Shown: positions 35,584-48,005, numbered from the stretch's first letter. The stretch: 64,000 nucleotides of DNA from Spirodela intermedia (GCA_902729315.2 LR746266.1:2676759-2740758); one strand, 5' to 3'. Notes: generated by a model not told the origin, from the sequence alone. Numbers and translations: made by a program.

Positions 35584-36645
35584 AGCCTCATTCTTTTGAC
35601 CACCCAATGCCTTGGCCAAACCATCGACCTCCACAATCTTCTGTGCAGCAAAAGCCAACCATGACTTGATTTCATCGTCCAACTTAGACTCATTAATCAA
35701 GTCCACAGTAGTATGCAGGAGCGAGCACGAGGTAGAAACAACAAGCTTGTCTTTGCCTACAATGGCCTCAAGAGATCCAAGAATGCTGAGGGAAGCAGCG
35801 AGGTCATTAGCCCAAATGTTCCTTCTGTCAACAACTCCTGGGAAAGGTATTTGTTGGCAGGGAAGTCGCTCTTAATCAAGTCCAGCGTTTTGGTTCCACG
35901 GACAAGATCAAACCCAAATCTAGAGACGCCACTCAAGCTCGTCATAGTCTTGTATGCTGCAGCAGGAACATCAGCAAAGTAGGTCTCAATAAGCACATTC
36001 AAGCAAGAGAAGAAAGATTCTAACTCCCCATAAGCTTGGATGAAAGCTTCCGATTTTATTTTATTTTTTTGGGCATCCAGATCCAACACGAGTGTCGGCT
36101 CATCAAACTGGATCCAAGAGGTACCTGCTTCCTTAAGGTCAGCAATGGCTTCCTTGTATACAGGGAGAACATTTGGCAGCAAAGAAAGAGGGGAGAAGGA
36201 TTTCTCAACTCCTTTTGCTGGCTTTGAGAGCAATAGGTAAATCACAGGTCCAATGAGCACTGGAACAGTATCCACCCCAAGCACCTTGGCCTTTTTATAC
36301 TCAGACACAGCCTTGTGGGAGCCGTAGGAGAACTTTGTGTTTGGCCCAAGTTAAGGGACGATGAAATGGTAGTGAGTGTCGAACCACTTGGTCATCTCCA
36401 TAGCAGGCAGATTGGCATTACCCCTACCCAAGGAAAAGTAGATGTCATGTCCAATCTCTCCACCAGTGTAGCCATATCTGTCAGGAGCAGCCCCAAGTAT
36501 TGCCGTGGTGTAAAGCACCTGGTCGTAGAATGAGAAGGTGTTGCTGGGGATGTACTTGATCCCAGCATCAGACATCTGCTTCCAGATGGAGGACCTCAGA
36601 TCAGCAGCAACTTTCTGCAGATCCTCAGTAGCAACTTTCTGTAGA
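35584..36645 (-). pseudogene. Cobalamin-independent methionine synthase (METE) N-terminal fragment, processed and broken
   Basis: The minus strand reads through the N-terminal half of plant MetE without introns. Recognisable pieces in order are [120 protein letters not shown] and [20 protein letters not shown]. MetE transfers a methyl group from methyl-tetrahydrofolate to homocysteine. Here an in-frame TAA (36351-36353) replaces a Glu codon, a 1-base deletion near 35845 shifts the frame, a 24-bp tandem duplication lies near 36600, and a small A-rich insertion sits near 36055. The C-terminal zinc-binding half is missing. Similarity stops at QKNEA, where retroelement-like sequence begins. It cannot encode a working enzyme. 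Confidence 0.9.
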
Positions 36646-37429
36646 TGGAGTCATGAGGTAGTTGACAGATGGCACCAAGCATGCGGAGAGTATCCCTCTG
36701 CTTTGAGATCTGCATAGTGCCAAGATCTGATGCAAAGGCTCTCACCTATGACGATTGATGTGATGATGGGGCTTAGCTCTCAGGAGAGGTGTAGGCCAGC
36801 AACCCTTCCACCGATCGAGTAATGAACTCGGAAAAGAACTGGAAGGTGAAGACCATTTCGATGAAAGCAGAGGTGAGCAGACAACACCAGACAACATAGA
36901 CTGTAGCAAATAGAGGGAACCTTGGTCACCAGACTAGGGAAGACATAGAACTGATGCTGAATAGAGGGAGACAGACTTAGGAGGATGGAGTACGACATTG
37001 AATTAAGACAAGCGTAGATAAGAGGTTGATTTTACCTCTCACAAAATGCTGATGAAGGTGAAAACAACGGTAATGGACCTAGATATTTATTCAGCCTCTA
37101 GACAGAAGGCTTGATGCAGACAGAAATGACGGCAATGAATTTGAAGATGTCGTTGACGAACCTGCTACTGATGAACTCAAATCCATTGTCCAATGACAGA
37201 TGAAGATCAGTGCTCTCTCGTCGTAGAACTACCTCGCCGGAAGAGGAGATGACAGTGAACTCGTCGTCCTAGATTAGAGGACTGACGAAAGTATAACCGC
37301 TCTAAATGGCGGAAAGAAAACCTGCTCGAAATGGCAGGATATCACGCCTTTAAACGGCGGAAAGATAACACGCCTCCAATGGCGCAATAAGTGCATCAAG
37401 ATGATGCCAAAAAGAAACTCGGCAGAGGC
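36646..37429 (-). other. Probable 5' internal sequence of the truncated Copia-like element
   Basis: It lies between the MetE fragment and a GC-rich minisatellite. It contains short frames without recognised domains and several ATGGCGG/AACGGCGG motifs (37300-37390). Assignment to the element is inferred from position and from its resemblance in style to bases 500-900. Confidence 0.3.
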
Positions 37430-37616
37430 AGAAGGCCTCGCCGGAAAGACACTCGGCAAGAGGCAGAGTGCCTCGCCGAAAAGATACTCAGCAGAGACGG
37501 AATGCCTCGCCGGAAAGGTATTCGGCAGAGGCGTAAGGCCTCGCCGGAAGGATACTCAGCAGAGGCGGAAGACCTCGCCGGAAGGATACTCGGCAGAGGT
37601 GGAAGGCCTCGCCGAG
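37430..37616. repeat. 34-bp minisatellite, about 5 units
   Basis: Units begin CCTCGCCGGAAAGAYAC or CCTCGCCGGAAGGATAC and end AGGCGGAAG. Unit lengths are 35, 34, 34, 34 and 34 bp. The Arg/Lys/Glu-rich open frames over it are repeat artefacts. Confidence 0.85.
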
Positions 37617-38214
37617 CAAAGAGGGGTTTGAAACCCTAACCTGTAACTTGTCTGTCGCCGGATGTTAGTGGTGGCGTCGACGCTCCCCTAGACAAGCGAC
37701 GTCGAGCATAACCGACGCAGAACAGAGCTGGCAGCGGCAGCAGTGGCGCTCCCTCAGGTAGGAGACGCCAAACAGAGGCGGCAGCAATAGTTTATGAAAT
37801 AATCAAAAAAATATCTTGATTTATGAAATATAAACAAAAGTGAACCAGTTAAAAATAATTAAAAGCTGATAAAAATAAAATCACGTAATGACAGTACGAT
37901 GAACATAAAATGTGAGGAGACAATTGAGGGGCTCACCTCTTCTGCTTATTCACCGTTATTTTCTTTCTGATGAAGAGCGAGCACATCCACCATAAGAACA
38001 AACAATGTGCAGAACTTACACCTCCCCACTGGCTCCCACTGCAGCCCAGGAGTATGAATTTTGTAACATAAATTAAATTACTCCATCGAAAGGCCACCAT
38101 TCACCAACTAAAACACACATTAATCCTATCCTCCATGGTACAGGGATATGGAGATTATCACAGTTAGGGTAGGCGCTCACAATGGCCTCCACGTCAGCAG
38201 ACAGAAGACCAGAC
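37617..38214. other. Intergenic, no gene recognised
   Basis: The GC-rich tail of the minisatellite region gives way near 37790 to AT-rich DNA. No supported feature. Confidence 0.4.
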
Positions 38215-38282
38215 TCAAGAGTAGGACAAACAGGAGAGAGAGACGGGGCAAAGATCGGCACCTGAGATAGGGACGGGCGAGT

Positions 38283-38561
38283 TCACCTCCACCGCCACAG
38301 CTTGACGGCACGGAGGACGTTGCCCATCCCGACACTGACGCCACACGACAGCACGAAGACCGAGCAAAGGTTCCTGAGCCCTCTCAGCCTGAGGCGGCCG
38401 TCGCGGCGGCGCTTCAGCTCCTCGGTCGCCTCCTGCAGCTTCTTCTCCGAGACTACCTCCACCCGCCGTCCGCCAAGGCGGCACCCCGTTGGTGGAGTTC
38501 GAAGAGGACCGGTGGTGGGACGTCTCAGAGCGAAGAAGCAGGGAAAAGACTGTGGAAGCAC
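38283..38561 (-). CDS. Possible exon of an unrecognised protein (low confidence)
   Basis: A 92-codon minus-strand frame with strongly GC-biased third positions from codon 34 onward. It reads VSEKKLQEATEELKRRRDG, a charged helix, and then a hydrophobic stretch around LCSVFVLSCGVSVGMGN that could span a membrane. It ends LWRWR before a GTGAAC that could be a splice donor. I recognise no family. It may be a real exon, a fragment of a decayed gene, or chance in GC-rich DNA. Its nearest neighbour is the FRO gene on the opposite strand, 1.4 kb away. Confidence 0.25.
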   Translation of the reverse strand: MLPQSFPCFFALRRPTTGPLRTPPTGCRLGGRRVEVVSEKKLQEATEELKRRRDGRLRLRGLRNLCSVFVLSCGVSVGMGNVLRAVKLWRWR

Positions 38562-38565
38562 CCAA

Positions 38566-39898
38566 ACATACAGGTTTGGATGCTTGGTGCCATCTGTAAT
38601 GGCATTGCGGACAAACAGAGCCGCCAGCGATTGAGGCTCCCGTGGGACCCGCTTTTATTCTCTAATCCAATGCCATTCCAAAAATATATATTAAAATCAC
38701 TTGTTGAGAATTTATTTGTAAATAAGCCAAAAATCGCAAGTCTTCCAGAAGGTTCTGTAGACTCCCATTCTGCTTCGCGGATGCACACGTCAGCCAGACG
38801 TGGAATCCGGAGTCCACCGAACGAACAAGATGAGGTGCGTTTGGTTTGACGGAATAAATGGGGAGAAGGAGGTGCTGACTTTTCGGTGGGACCCGCGCAT
38901 CGCAAAAGTTTTGCCCTTCCCCTCCCGTCGAGCTAATTTTCCTTGTTATTAGTAAAAATAAATTTAGATTGTGGCGTAAACTTTCGTCACCCAAGCGTGG
39001 TGTCAACGACCGCAAACCCCGTCGTTTAATAAGGAAGGAATGCGTAAGGCTTCGAGAAGGTCCACCAGCTTGCGCTACGTCGCTCTCCCATTGAAGTCCG
39101 AGTGGTGCACACCAATAAATCTGTATGTGGACGTATCTCTCATGTGGGTGCAACGCCAATGGACAAGCTCACGGGCCACAGCTGCCGCGGCACGGAGATC
39201 GGGCGGCGCGGGGCCGCTGCCGGAGCGTGGCGCGGGCGGGTGGCGCGCTCGTCGGCGTGCGAGGCGCGCGTGGCCGCCCATCCCTTCTGCCGGTTCCTCG
39301 CCATTATTCACCGGTGGGCCGCCCTGTTGCCGACGGCGCATTCATGGCGGTGGTGCGGTCTTTTCATGGCGTGCAGGGAAGGGCGAAGCGCCACGCCGCT
39401 TCACTCCCGACCACAAGCCAATCTCAGCGCTGCGCATGATTCGTGCTCTCTCATGAGAGCATCCTTCCCCCATCTGCCGGCGCCACACCGGCGGCGGCAA
39501 GAACCTTGCTTTCCTGAGGTCAACGCAAGAAGATCCTGCATCCGAAGGAACACGAATACAAGCAGAGGCGACAAGAGCCCGTTATCATGGTGTCGTCTTC
39601 CAATTGTCGGCTGTATAGAAGGAACTGGCCACTGCGTATAAAATTCGAGCCCTTGTTGATTTCATCGTCATGCAGTAGGCTGCCACTGCGTATAGGAAAA
39701 GCAATGGCGGAGTGACCACACAAGAGACCTCGACGGTGACCATGAGGGGCCCGCGGGGCTCCGACTTGATGCGTCAACATGACCGACAGCAGTGAACCAT
39801 GCCGTCTTCTGTACTTCCATGTGGGCCCCTTTTTTATCCCTGCCGCTCTCTTCCGTCAACAAATCCGCAGGCTGAGACGCAGTCAACTCCCAAGAGGT
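38566..39898. other. Upstream region of the first FRO gene, no gene recognised
   Basis: GC-rich in 39040-39560, with several overlapping open frames on both strands (up to 179 codons at 39102-39641). None is recognisable and they shadow one another. It probably includes FRO regulatory DNA, but no specific iron-response element could be called with confidence. Confidence 0.35.
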
Positions 39899-39906
39899 CT
39901 ATAAGA
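39899..39906 (+). promoter_or_regulatory. TATA-like element of the plus-strand FRO gene
   Basis: CTATAAGA lies about 80 bp upstream of the ATG at 39984. Confidence 0.45.
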
Positions 39907-39983
39907 CTGTGGACCTCACGGCTGCCAATGGCAGCCATCGTCCGAAAGGAGGAGACGAACAAGGAGACGAGAAGATAGGCGAC

Positions 39984-42814
39984 ATGTGGGGAAAGAGGAG
40001 CTTAGCGCTATCGGTGGCGGAAGTCGTGAGGCTGCTCGCGGCCGCCGTCTTCCTGGGGTACATCGTGTTGTGGATGATAGCGCCGACCAACCGGTACAGG
40101 GAAAAATGGCAGCCCAAGCTCCGCGCAGACACCAACTCGACCTACTTTGGAGCTCAAGGTTGTCGAAGTTCTCTAGCAGAAGATCTAACGACAGTGGGCC
40201 CTTCTTCTTTCTTCTGACCTCCAGGCCTCTGGTTGTGTTATCTCAGGGACGAACCTCCTTATTTACACCTCCTCCGTCCTCTTCATCTCCATACTCGGAT
40301 GCGTCTACATCCATCTGAAGAAGGGCAGGCGGGAAGACGAAAGGCATGCTTGAAATCTGACGCCTCTGGAAAAAATAAACAAATCAAATGGTATTAGGAA
40401 AACGATCTGTCTCTAGTTTGCTGATTTTTTTATTTTTTTTGGGGATTGAACAGTAGAGAGGTGAAGCCCGGGGCCAGCTTTTGGAGGAGACCGGCTCTGG
40501 TAAGGGGCCCCCTGGGGATCGTCTCGTGGACGGAGCTGGCCTTCCTGGCCATGTTCGTTGCGCTCCTCACCTGGTACTTCTCCGTAGCCCTATCCAGCAG
40601 CTTCTCGCGCATCACCCCACAGTCGGCGGCAGAGCAGAAAGAGAAAGTGTAAGAAGAAGCCTTCCCTTTCACTATTCTCCACTGTCCCCAGGTCGCAGAG
40701 GACTCAACCATGGGGTGGAAATTCACTCGCACTGCGTTGTTTCAGGTGGGAGGCGAAGTTGGATTCTGCGGCTCTCCGGCTGGGCCTTCTCGGAAACCTC
40801 TGCTTGGCCTTCCTCTTCATCCCCGTCACCAGGGCGTCATCAATCCTGCCACTGGTCGGCCTCACATCCGAGGGAAGCATCAAGTACCACATATGGCTCG
40901 GGCACACCGTCATGGTCCTCGTTACCCTTCACGGCCTGCTGTACGTTATATACTGGGCGTCCACCGACTCCCTCTCTTCGGTAAGCGCCTTCTCCTCACT
41001 GCAACTGCCATCTTCCTCCCCGTCTTACGAGAAGAGAATAAGAACAGAAATTTATGGCTATTCATCGTCGATTCCACGAGCAGATGCTGGAATGGGCCAA
41101 CACGGGCGAGTCGTACCTCGCCGGAGAGTTGGCGCTGCTCTTTGGATTGGTCCTCTGGGCGACCACTCTGCAACGGGTGCGGCGCAAGATGTTCGAGCTC
41201 TTCTTCTACTCGCACCAACTCTACGTGCTATTCCTCCTCTTCTTCCTCCTCCACGTCGGCATCGGCTTCCTTACCATAATGTTACCGGGGATCTACCTCT
41301 TCATGATCGACCGGTTCCTTCGGTTCCTTCAGTCCCGCGGCCGAGTCCGCCTGGTCTCTGCCCGCCTTCTCCCGGGAGACACCATCGAGCTGAACTTCGC
41401 CAAGAGCGCCGGTGAGTCAGTCTTCATGGCCCAGCTGACCCTTTCGACATATCTCTCGTTCCTTCTCTAATTTTCTTCTTCTTCGTCTCTCCTGCTAGGT
41501 CTGGAGTACAACCCCCTGAGCAACGTCTTCGTCAACGTCCCCGCCGTCTCCAGGCTACAGTGGCACCCTTTCACGGTGTCATCAAACAGCAACCTCGAAC
41601 CCGACACGTTGAGCGTAATCATCAAAAAAGAGGGCTCCTGGACGCAGAAGCTTCACCAGGTCCTCGCCTCGAGCCCCCCTGATCGGCTGGAGGTCGCCCT
41701 GGAGGGACCCTACGGCCCCGTCTCCAATAGCTTCTCAGGGTTCGTTCTTTCGTTCGTTCGTTCCTTCATGGGGTGGCTGGAGGAGGATGGAGGAGGATCT
41801 ACACCTCTTCGCTTTGTGGAGACACTGTTCATGCTTCTCGCCTGAGGTCTTTTGTGTCGTGTTTATTATCAGGTACGATTCTCTGGTGTTGATCAGCGGC
41901 GGGAGCGGCATTACGCCTTTCATCGCTATCATCCGCGAGTTCATCTTCCGCAGCGCCACCGGAGATAGCGCCACGCCGAAGATCCACCTCATCTGCGCGT
42001 TCAAGAACTCGGACGATCTCACGATGCTCGACCTTCTTCTCCCCATATCGGGCAGCGTCTCCGACATCTCCCGCCTGCAGCTGCGGGTGGACGCCTTCGT
42101 CACCAGGGAGAAGGGCCCCGCCGGCAAAGCGGACGCCATTCGCACGCTCTGGTTCAAGCCCAGGCCCACGGACCAGCTGGTGTCGGCCGTTCTGGGCCCT
42201 CACAATTGGCTCCTGTTGGCCGCCGTCATCGCGTCCTCTTTCGTGGCGTTCCTCGTGCTGCTCGGGATCATGAACCGCTACTACATCTATCCCAAGGACC
42301 ATAACAGCAATAAGGTGTACTCTTACACCGCCAAGGCCCTCCTCAACTTGCTCATCATCTGCGCTGCTATCGCCGCTACGGCGACGACGGCGTTCCTCTG
42401 GAGCAAGCAGCGGCACGCCGCCGAAGGAAGGCAGGTCCAGATCGCGAACGCCCCTTCGCCAGGGGCTACTCCAGGCGTTGGGTTCCACAAAGCCGATCAG
42501 GAACTGGAGAGTCTCCCCCAGGAATCCCTTGTGCGGTCCACCAACGTGCACTTCGGCGCGAGGCCCGATCTCAAGAGTAAGCTCCCACTGTTCATCCCTG
42601 GTTGACTCTATCTGTTACCTCACCGTCCCTTTCTAGGGGGGCTGTTCTTATGTCGTGTCAACTCCGTGTTTCAGAGTTTCTACTGGGGCTGGAGGAGGAG
42701 GACGTCGGTGTACTGGCCAGCGGACCCAGAGGGATGCGGCGCGACGTTGCAATGATCTGCTCGTCCGGGCATGCAAACAACCTGCACTACGAGTCGATGA
42801 GCTTCAGCTGGTGA
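39984..42814 (+). CDS. FRO: Ferric-chelate reductase (FRO2-like), intact, 8 exons
   Basis: Exons: 39984-40158, 40247-40343, 40454-40648, 40746-40980, 41081-41411, 41499-41739, 41873-42576 and 42675-42814; all join in phase to give 705 aa. FRO enzymes are flavocytochrome b membrane proteins that pass electrons from NADPH through FAD and two hemes to extracellular Fe(III) or Cu(II) chelates. An N-terminal transmembrane helix (about 12-32) is followed by the ferric-reductase core. Likely heme histidines are among His204, 209 and 218 (KYHIWLGH, LHGLLY) and His279 and 292 (FFYSHQLYV, LLHVGIGF). HPFT (367-370) binds FAD; GPYG (414-417) and GGSGITPF (434-441) bind NADPH. A further membrane pair lies near 525-600, and the protein ends SMSFSW as in FRO2. 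No break is seen. Length is normal for the family. The start is the first ATG in frame with the conserved N-terminus. Confidence 0.95.
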
Positions 42815-45800
42815 GGGACAGCCTCGGTCCCCGACGTAAAAAAACTGAGGAAAACTATCGTAATACGCGGTGAGGTTCACGGCGCACGGCGAAAGTACCG
42901 ATTATTCCTCCCTCGTGTAAATATACTATGGAGGTACTTGTGTCGTGGTTGGCCCCGCAGTGTATATTGAGAAGGACGAAAATATTTTAGTCTACATGTT
43001 TAAATTACGTGACATATATATATACGGTAACTATTTTGAAGTATAACCGATAGATCAGGTATAATTTCATAAATATCAAAATTGTAATTACTCCTATTTA
43101 AAGTTGTTACTGTTCTTGCCTGTGGTGTTCGCTAGATTCTTGGTCAATATTCTAATAAAGCCCACTGGTTAGAATGAGGCGGAACTCCTCTTCACCCTAC
43201 TGAATTGAGAGTTGAAGGGGTGACTTTGTGGTTGGCCCATTAATGGGATACCAAATTACCTTTATGATTACTTAATCTTGCTTTCATTTCTTAGTTAAAT
43301 GGCCCCCACACTCCATAAATAGCATACATTTACCTTATAGAAAGCACGTACAAAGACAGAAATGGGTGAATTCTACAAGACTTTCCAACTTGCACGATTT
43401 CATTGATATTCCTACATCAAATCTACGATTCCATTTTCTTATTTTAAACAGTGCCATTCGATCTCGGTTTCTCTCACTATCTTTTGTTCCATTCTTGTAT
43501 TGGGTCGTCTCATTGTCATCACTACCATATTCATTGGGTGGCTGATTTGTCTATTCTAGAGACCACAATGGCGGTCGCCATTGCCATCCCTAATTATAAT
43601 TACTAACAAAACTGATTATGTGTACTATTTAGCACCAAGTGGTTTGGTATGGCTTCACTATTTAGAATAAATTACGTGTCTACCTACAGGACCATTGAAG
43701 AGAGATAAGAAAAATGATAAATCAAGTTAGAAATTTCCATATAAAATTACAGATTACTCTAGACCAGGTTATCATCAATTTATTGGGTTAGTTAATATGG
43801 TGGCCTAGGGGTCAATGCTACCACACACACGTCCTAATCACACTTAAATGATGATATTCATAGTGGGCTCCTAACTATTTAGTAGCATCATTGTCATACG
43901 ATGCTATAATGAGATGTCAGGGGAGACTCTAGCATTCTCCAAGCGTGAGAGACAAATTTTCCAAATTTTCTATTAATTTATTGTGGAGTATTGAATGGAG
44001 GAGAGACAAATAGGCAATTGGTCTTCATTAAGGCCTGGACAATCAAAGTTTCCAACGTGAGACTATTCCCAATGCTATTTGCATTTAATAGGTGATATGC
44101 CCTAAAGCCAAGGGGAAATCATCGACAAAGCAAGTGGTCATAGTGGACCAACCGATGGCCTTGTGTGTAAAGCAGATCTGGTCCATTAAAAAGGGCTTGG
44201 GTCATGAGAATGAGAAGACAACCTCCCTAAATTTCTTAATATGCAAATTAAAAACGAAAGTATATTACTCCAAAGCCTTTGATGAATATTAGATTCCTTA
44301 TAATGTAAGAACCTGATCAAGATATTAATTGGACCCACTAATAAGTTGGATAGTATATTTGACTGATTGTACATTCACACCCTTAACTCTCATTTAGAGT
44401 GGATGTGAATTCTGTGGTAGACCATTAATAGGTCGAAAAAAAAAATACTTTATGGTTAGCTAATGTAACTTCAGATCCAATTAAAATGGTCCCCTTACCC
44501 TCTTAAATGCACATCATCCATTAATGATATAAACAATACCTAGAGGATACCATACATTTTGAATTTTCTTATTAATGCTCCTAAAATAATTTTTAAATAT
44601 CATATGATATTAGAGGAAACCCATTGGCTTAATTTCCATAACTCCAATGTGCATGTGAATTAGACTTATGAAACAACATTTTTCTCTTGCCATTCTCAAC
44701 TAGTAGTTGATTCAACAACCATGTGGTGATGACCTTAAAACCTAATTATGAGGTGATGACCTTAAAACCTAATTAGATGATAATGAAAAATGTGGTTATG
44801 TGACTCCCCATTAAGGTGGGGGTCATCATAAGAGGTTAGGAGGAAATATCAAATGAAACTACAAACACATTCTAATTTCGTCCATCCCCAATATTCAGTG
44901 TATAATATTGTTGATACCTTTGACCTAATAAAATACTGGGCATTGAGTCAACATGATGGCTGGGACCATCAACATGAATGTGAGACTGTCACACACATCC
45001 TAATTTGCTGGACTGATTTTGCACATGTAATTTTACATGGTAGAAAGATGAAAAATCATCTAGAGAGGGCATCCTATTGGTTGCATGGGCCAAAAAGTTA
45101 TGGATATGGTTCCTAGGTTTATTGCAATCAATCCAGCCACTAAAAGAAGAGGAAAAGCTTAAGAGGGTGAAGACATTCTCAAGAATCGAGTTCTCATTCT
45201 CCCTTTCAAGGGTCCCTCACCTTGCTAAACCATTGGCAAGATATTTTTGAACCTAATTTTTATTCATGTTTGATTTACTTTTTTAGCATGTCCACTTCTT
45301 TGGATATTCATAACTTGTTTGTTTATAATAATCATGACTCTTATACTCCACTTAGGTTGCTTGTAGGATCAGAAAGCTTCACACCATAACAACTTGGTTC
45401 AATCTTAAGCCACAATCTCATGGAAGGTGAAACCAACTATTGGCTTATGGAGCCCTTCATGTTCTAATGATTAACATAACATGTGGGAGAATAGATTGAT
45501 AAATATCATGACAATGTAATCAATTATCTTGATGATCTTAATGTTTGTTATTAGGAAAATTCTTAAAACTAGGAAAGTCTAAATTAAGGCTAAAATAGTT
45601 TGTTAATATTATAAGTTAAATTAAATATTCTAGTAACCCTTGAAAAAGTCAAAGTGTATTGGACATGATCTTCAATGATTTACAAAATTTATGGATCATT
45701 TTATTAGGATTTATCCACATATTTTTATATGCCTTAATTAGGTGTTGACACATCAAGAGTAAGAATGAGATGATTGTTAACCACAACACAAAATTATAAA

Positions 45801-47100
45801 AATGGAAGTTACTGTTAGGGTACATCATTTCCACGAAAATATTGGCTTCATTTTGTTAAACTTCTATCTGAATATCTTGAAAAATCAAAGAAAATCTGCA
45901 GATATAAAAATAACACTCTCCTAAAAAACCCAACATGGGCATTAAAGAACGAAACGAAATCAAAGGAAAAGCATGAAGAAATCAAGACCAAATATCATTT
46001 TGCTTATTGTGAAGCTCGCAGAATTAAAAATCAGACTCATTCCACTTGCAAGCTAAAATTTTAAACACAAAGAATGGTAATACCTTCTATAATGTATTTT
46101 AAAAATAGCTTTATTCATGCCAACCTGGAGCATGAATCTAGCAAAGATCAATAGGTTCTAATTTGATTGGCCCCCTAGAGTCATTGATCTGGAGGAGATG
46201 AGAGGTTCTCCTCTAGTTTGGCCTCGAAGAAAATAGGACAGGCCTTCATATAGTTTGGCCCTTTGAGCTGTAAATATAAAAGAAGATTTATGAGTGAAAT
46301 TTTGAGCCTGATAGAGTTATTAAACTTAGTCAAGGCAATGAAAGCCTTAGATCCTTTTTTTTTTTACTTCATTAAAGATTTAGTGAAACCCAAGAACATA
46401 GTGTGATGAACCCAATGTAATGGAAACCAATTTAAAGGTTAAAATCACATGAACACATGCTTCATATATCCTTGCATGATCATCAATGCTTTATTTTTTG
46501 CTCAAACCTATGCCCCTACATGCCTCCACACATCTGGCACATGTTCGCCCATGTCATCAAACTCCTCAACACATGTAGTGTACTTCTTCTAGTGCCACTC
46601 CACATATGTGCAGGTGCATTGCGTACAAGTGCACATTGTGTGCCTATGTCCACACTACACTCATGTGGTTGGATGTCTTTGTTTGAGCATTGTATACATA
46701 ATATTTTGATGATGACAAACTAGTATAAGGTTAATCAAAAGGATTGAAATATACCTTACTCTGAATATGCATGATATAAGGATAAATGTAAAATTCATTA
46801 CATACATTTCAATATAATGTTGTTATGTATTCATATTTTAATTCATTGAGCATAACTCAAATGATTAAACTAAATTTATAGCAAATAGTAAAATACTGAC
46901 TTGAAAGCTTACTCAGTCTACCATGTGCTCATAATATTAAATTCTTGCTTTTGAATGACTTTGATAATGATTTAATCAATTCTATTCAGATTATTTATTT
47001 AATCAAATAGGATTTATAAATATTAGTAGATCATCAAAACTATGATAAGAAAGTTCCAAATCAAATTTGAAGATCATGCTTTACTTGATATGATTTGGAT
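42815..47100. other. Intergenic AT-rich DNA between the FRO genes, left part
   Basis: 3' flank of the first FRO gene and then long AT-rich DNA. Stretches near 46.5 kb (CACATGT-rich) resemble those at 48.8-49.3 kb on the other strand and may be remains of the same repeat. No gene is recognised. Confidence 0.45.
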
Positions 47101-48005
47101 AACTTTTGATTGATAACATCATTATTTCAATGAGACACATTATTAGTTTTGTCTTCATATTATCACATCCTTATCGAACTGATTTAAACCAACACAAATC
47201 ACATATGAATGTTATTATTTAATAGGATCAAATATTGGTTTCACATAAAGGTATCTGAACTTATTAACAAACACCATATCAGATTTCCAGCTTAATGTGA
47301 TTCAAATAACTTTTGATTGATAACTCATTACTTCAATGAGACATATTATTAGTTTTGTGTTCATATTATCACATCCTTATCAAACTGATTTAAACAAACA
47401 CAAATTGGATATGAATTTTATGATTTAATTTGATTGAGTGTTTGTTTCACAAAAGAATATCCAAACTTATTAACATAAGAATACATTAGATTTCCAACAT
47501 GATGTGATTAAGATAACTTTTCATTGATAATAATTGTTTCAATGAGACATGTTACCAATTTTGGGTTTATCTTATCATATACTACTCAAAGTAATTTAAA
47601 TCAACATAAATCCGATATTGAATGTTATGATTGAATAAGATTGAGTGTTGGTTCACATAAGGATGTCCAAACTTATTAACAGACATATCATATTGGATTT
47701 CTAGCTTAATGTGATTCAAATAACTTTCGATTGATAAATCATTATTTCAATGAGACACATGTTATTATTATTTTTTTCACATTATCACATCTTTATTCAA
47801 TTAATTTTAACTAACACAAATTGAATATGAATGTTATGATTTAATAGGATCAAGTGTTGGTTTCACATAAGGATATCCAAACTTATTAACAAACATAACA
47901 TATTGGATTTCCAATGTAATGTGGTTCACATAACTTTTGATTGATAAATCATTATTTCAATGAGATACATTATTAGTTTTGTGTTGATATTATCACATTC
48001 TTATC
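47101..48005. repeat. 207-bp satellite-like tandem array, about 4.4 units
   Basis: Units start AACTTTTGATTGATAA at 47101, 47308, 47515, 47722 and 47932. The first three are each 207 bp, the fourth is 210 bp and the fifth is cut off near 48005. Each contains TTCAATGAGACA, TATTATCACATC, a TGTTATGATTTAATAGGAT-like block and CCAAACTTATTAACA. Units differ at many positions, so the array is old. No coding potential. Confidence 0.85.

Noticed and set aside
37391-37639. Arg/Lys/Glu-rich repeat protein
   Set aside because: Generated by the 34-bp minisatellite; no start context or domain.
39102-39641. 179-codon plus-strand frame upstream of the FRO gene
   Set aside because: Overlapping frames of similar length on both strands in a GC-rich patch, with no recognisable domain.
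41829-42551. 240-codon antisense frame over FRO exon 7, and similar frames over the other FRO gene
   Set aside because: GC-rich coding DNA commonly leaves the antisense open; the sense frame has clear FRO motifs.
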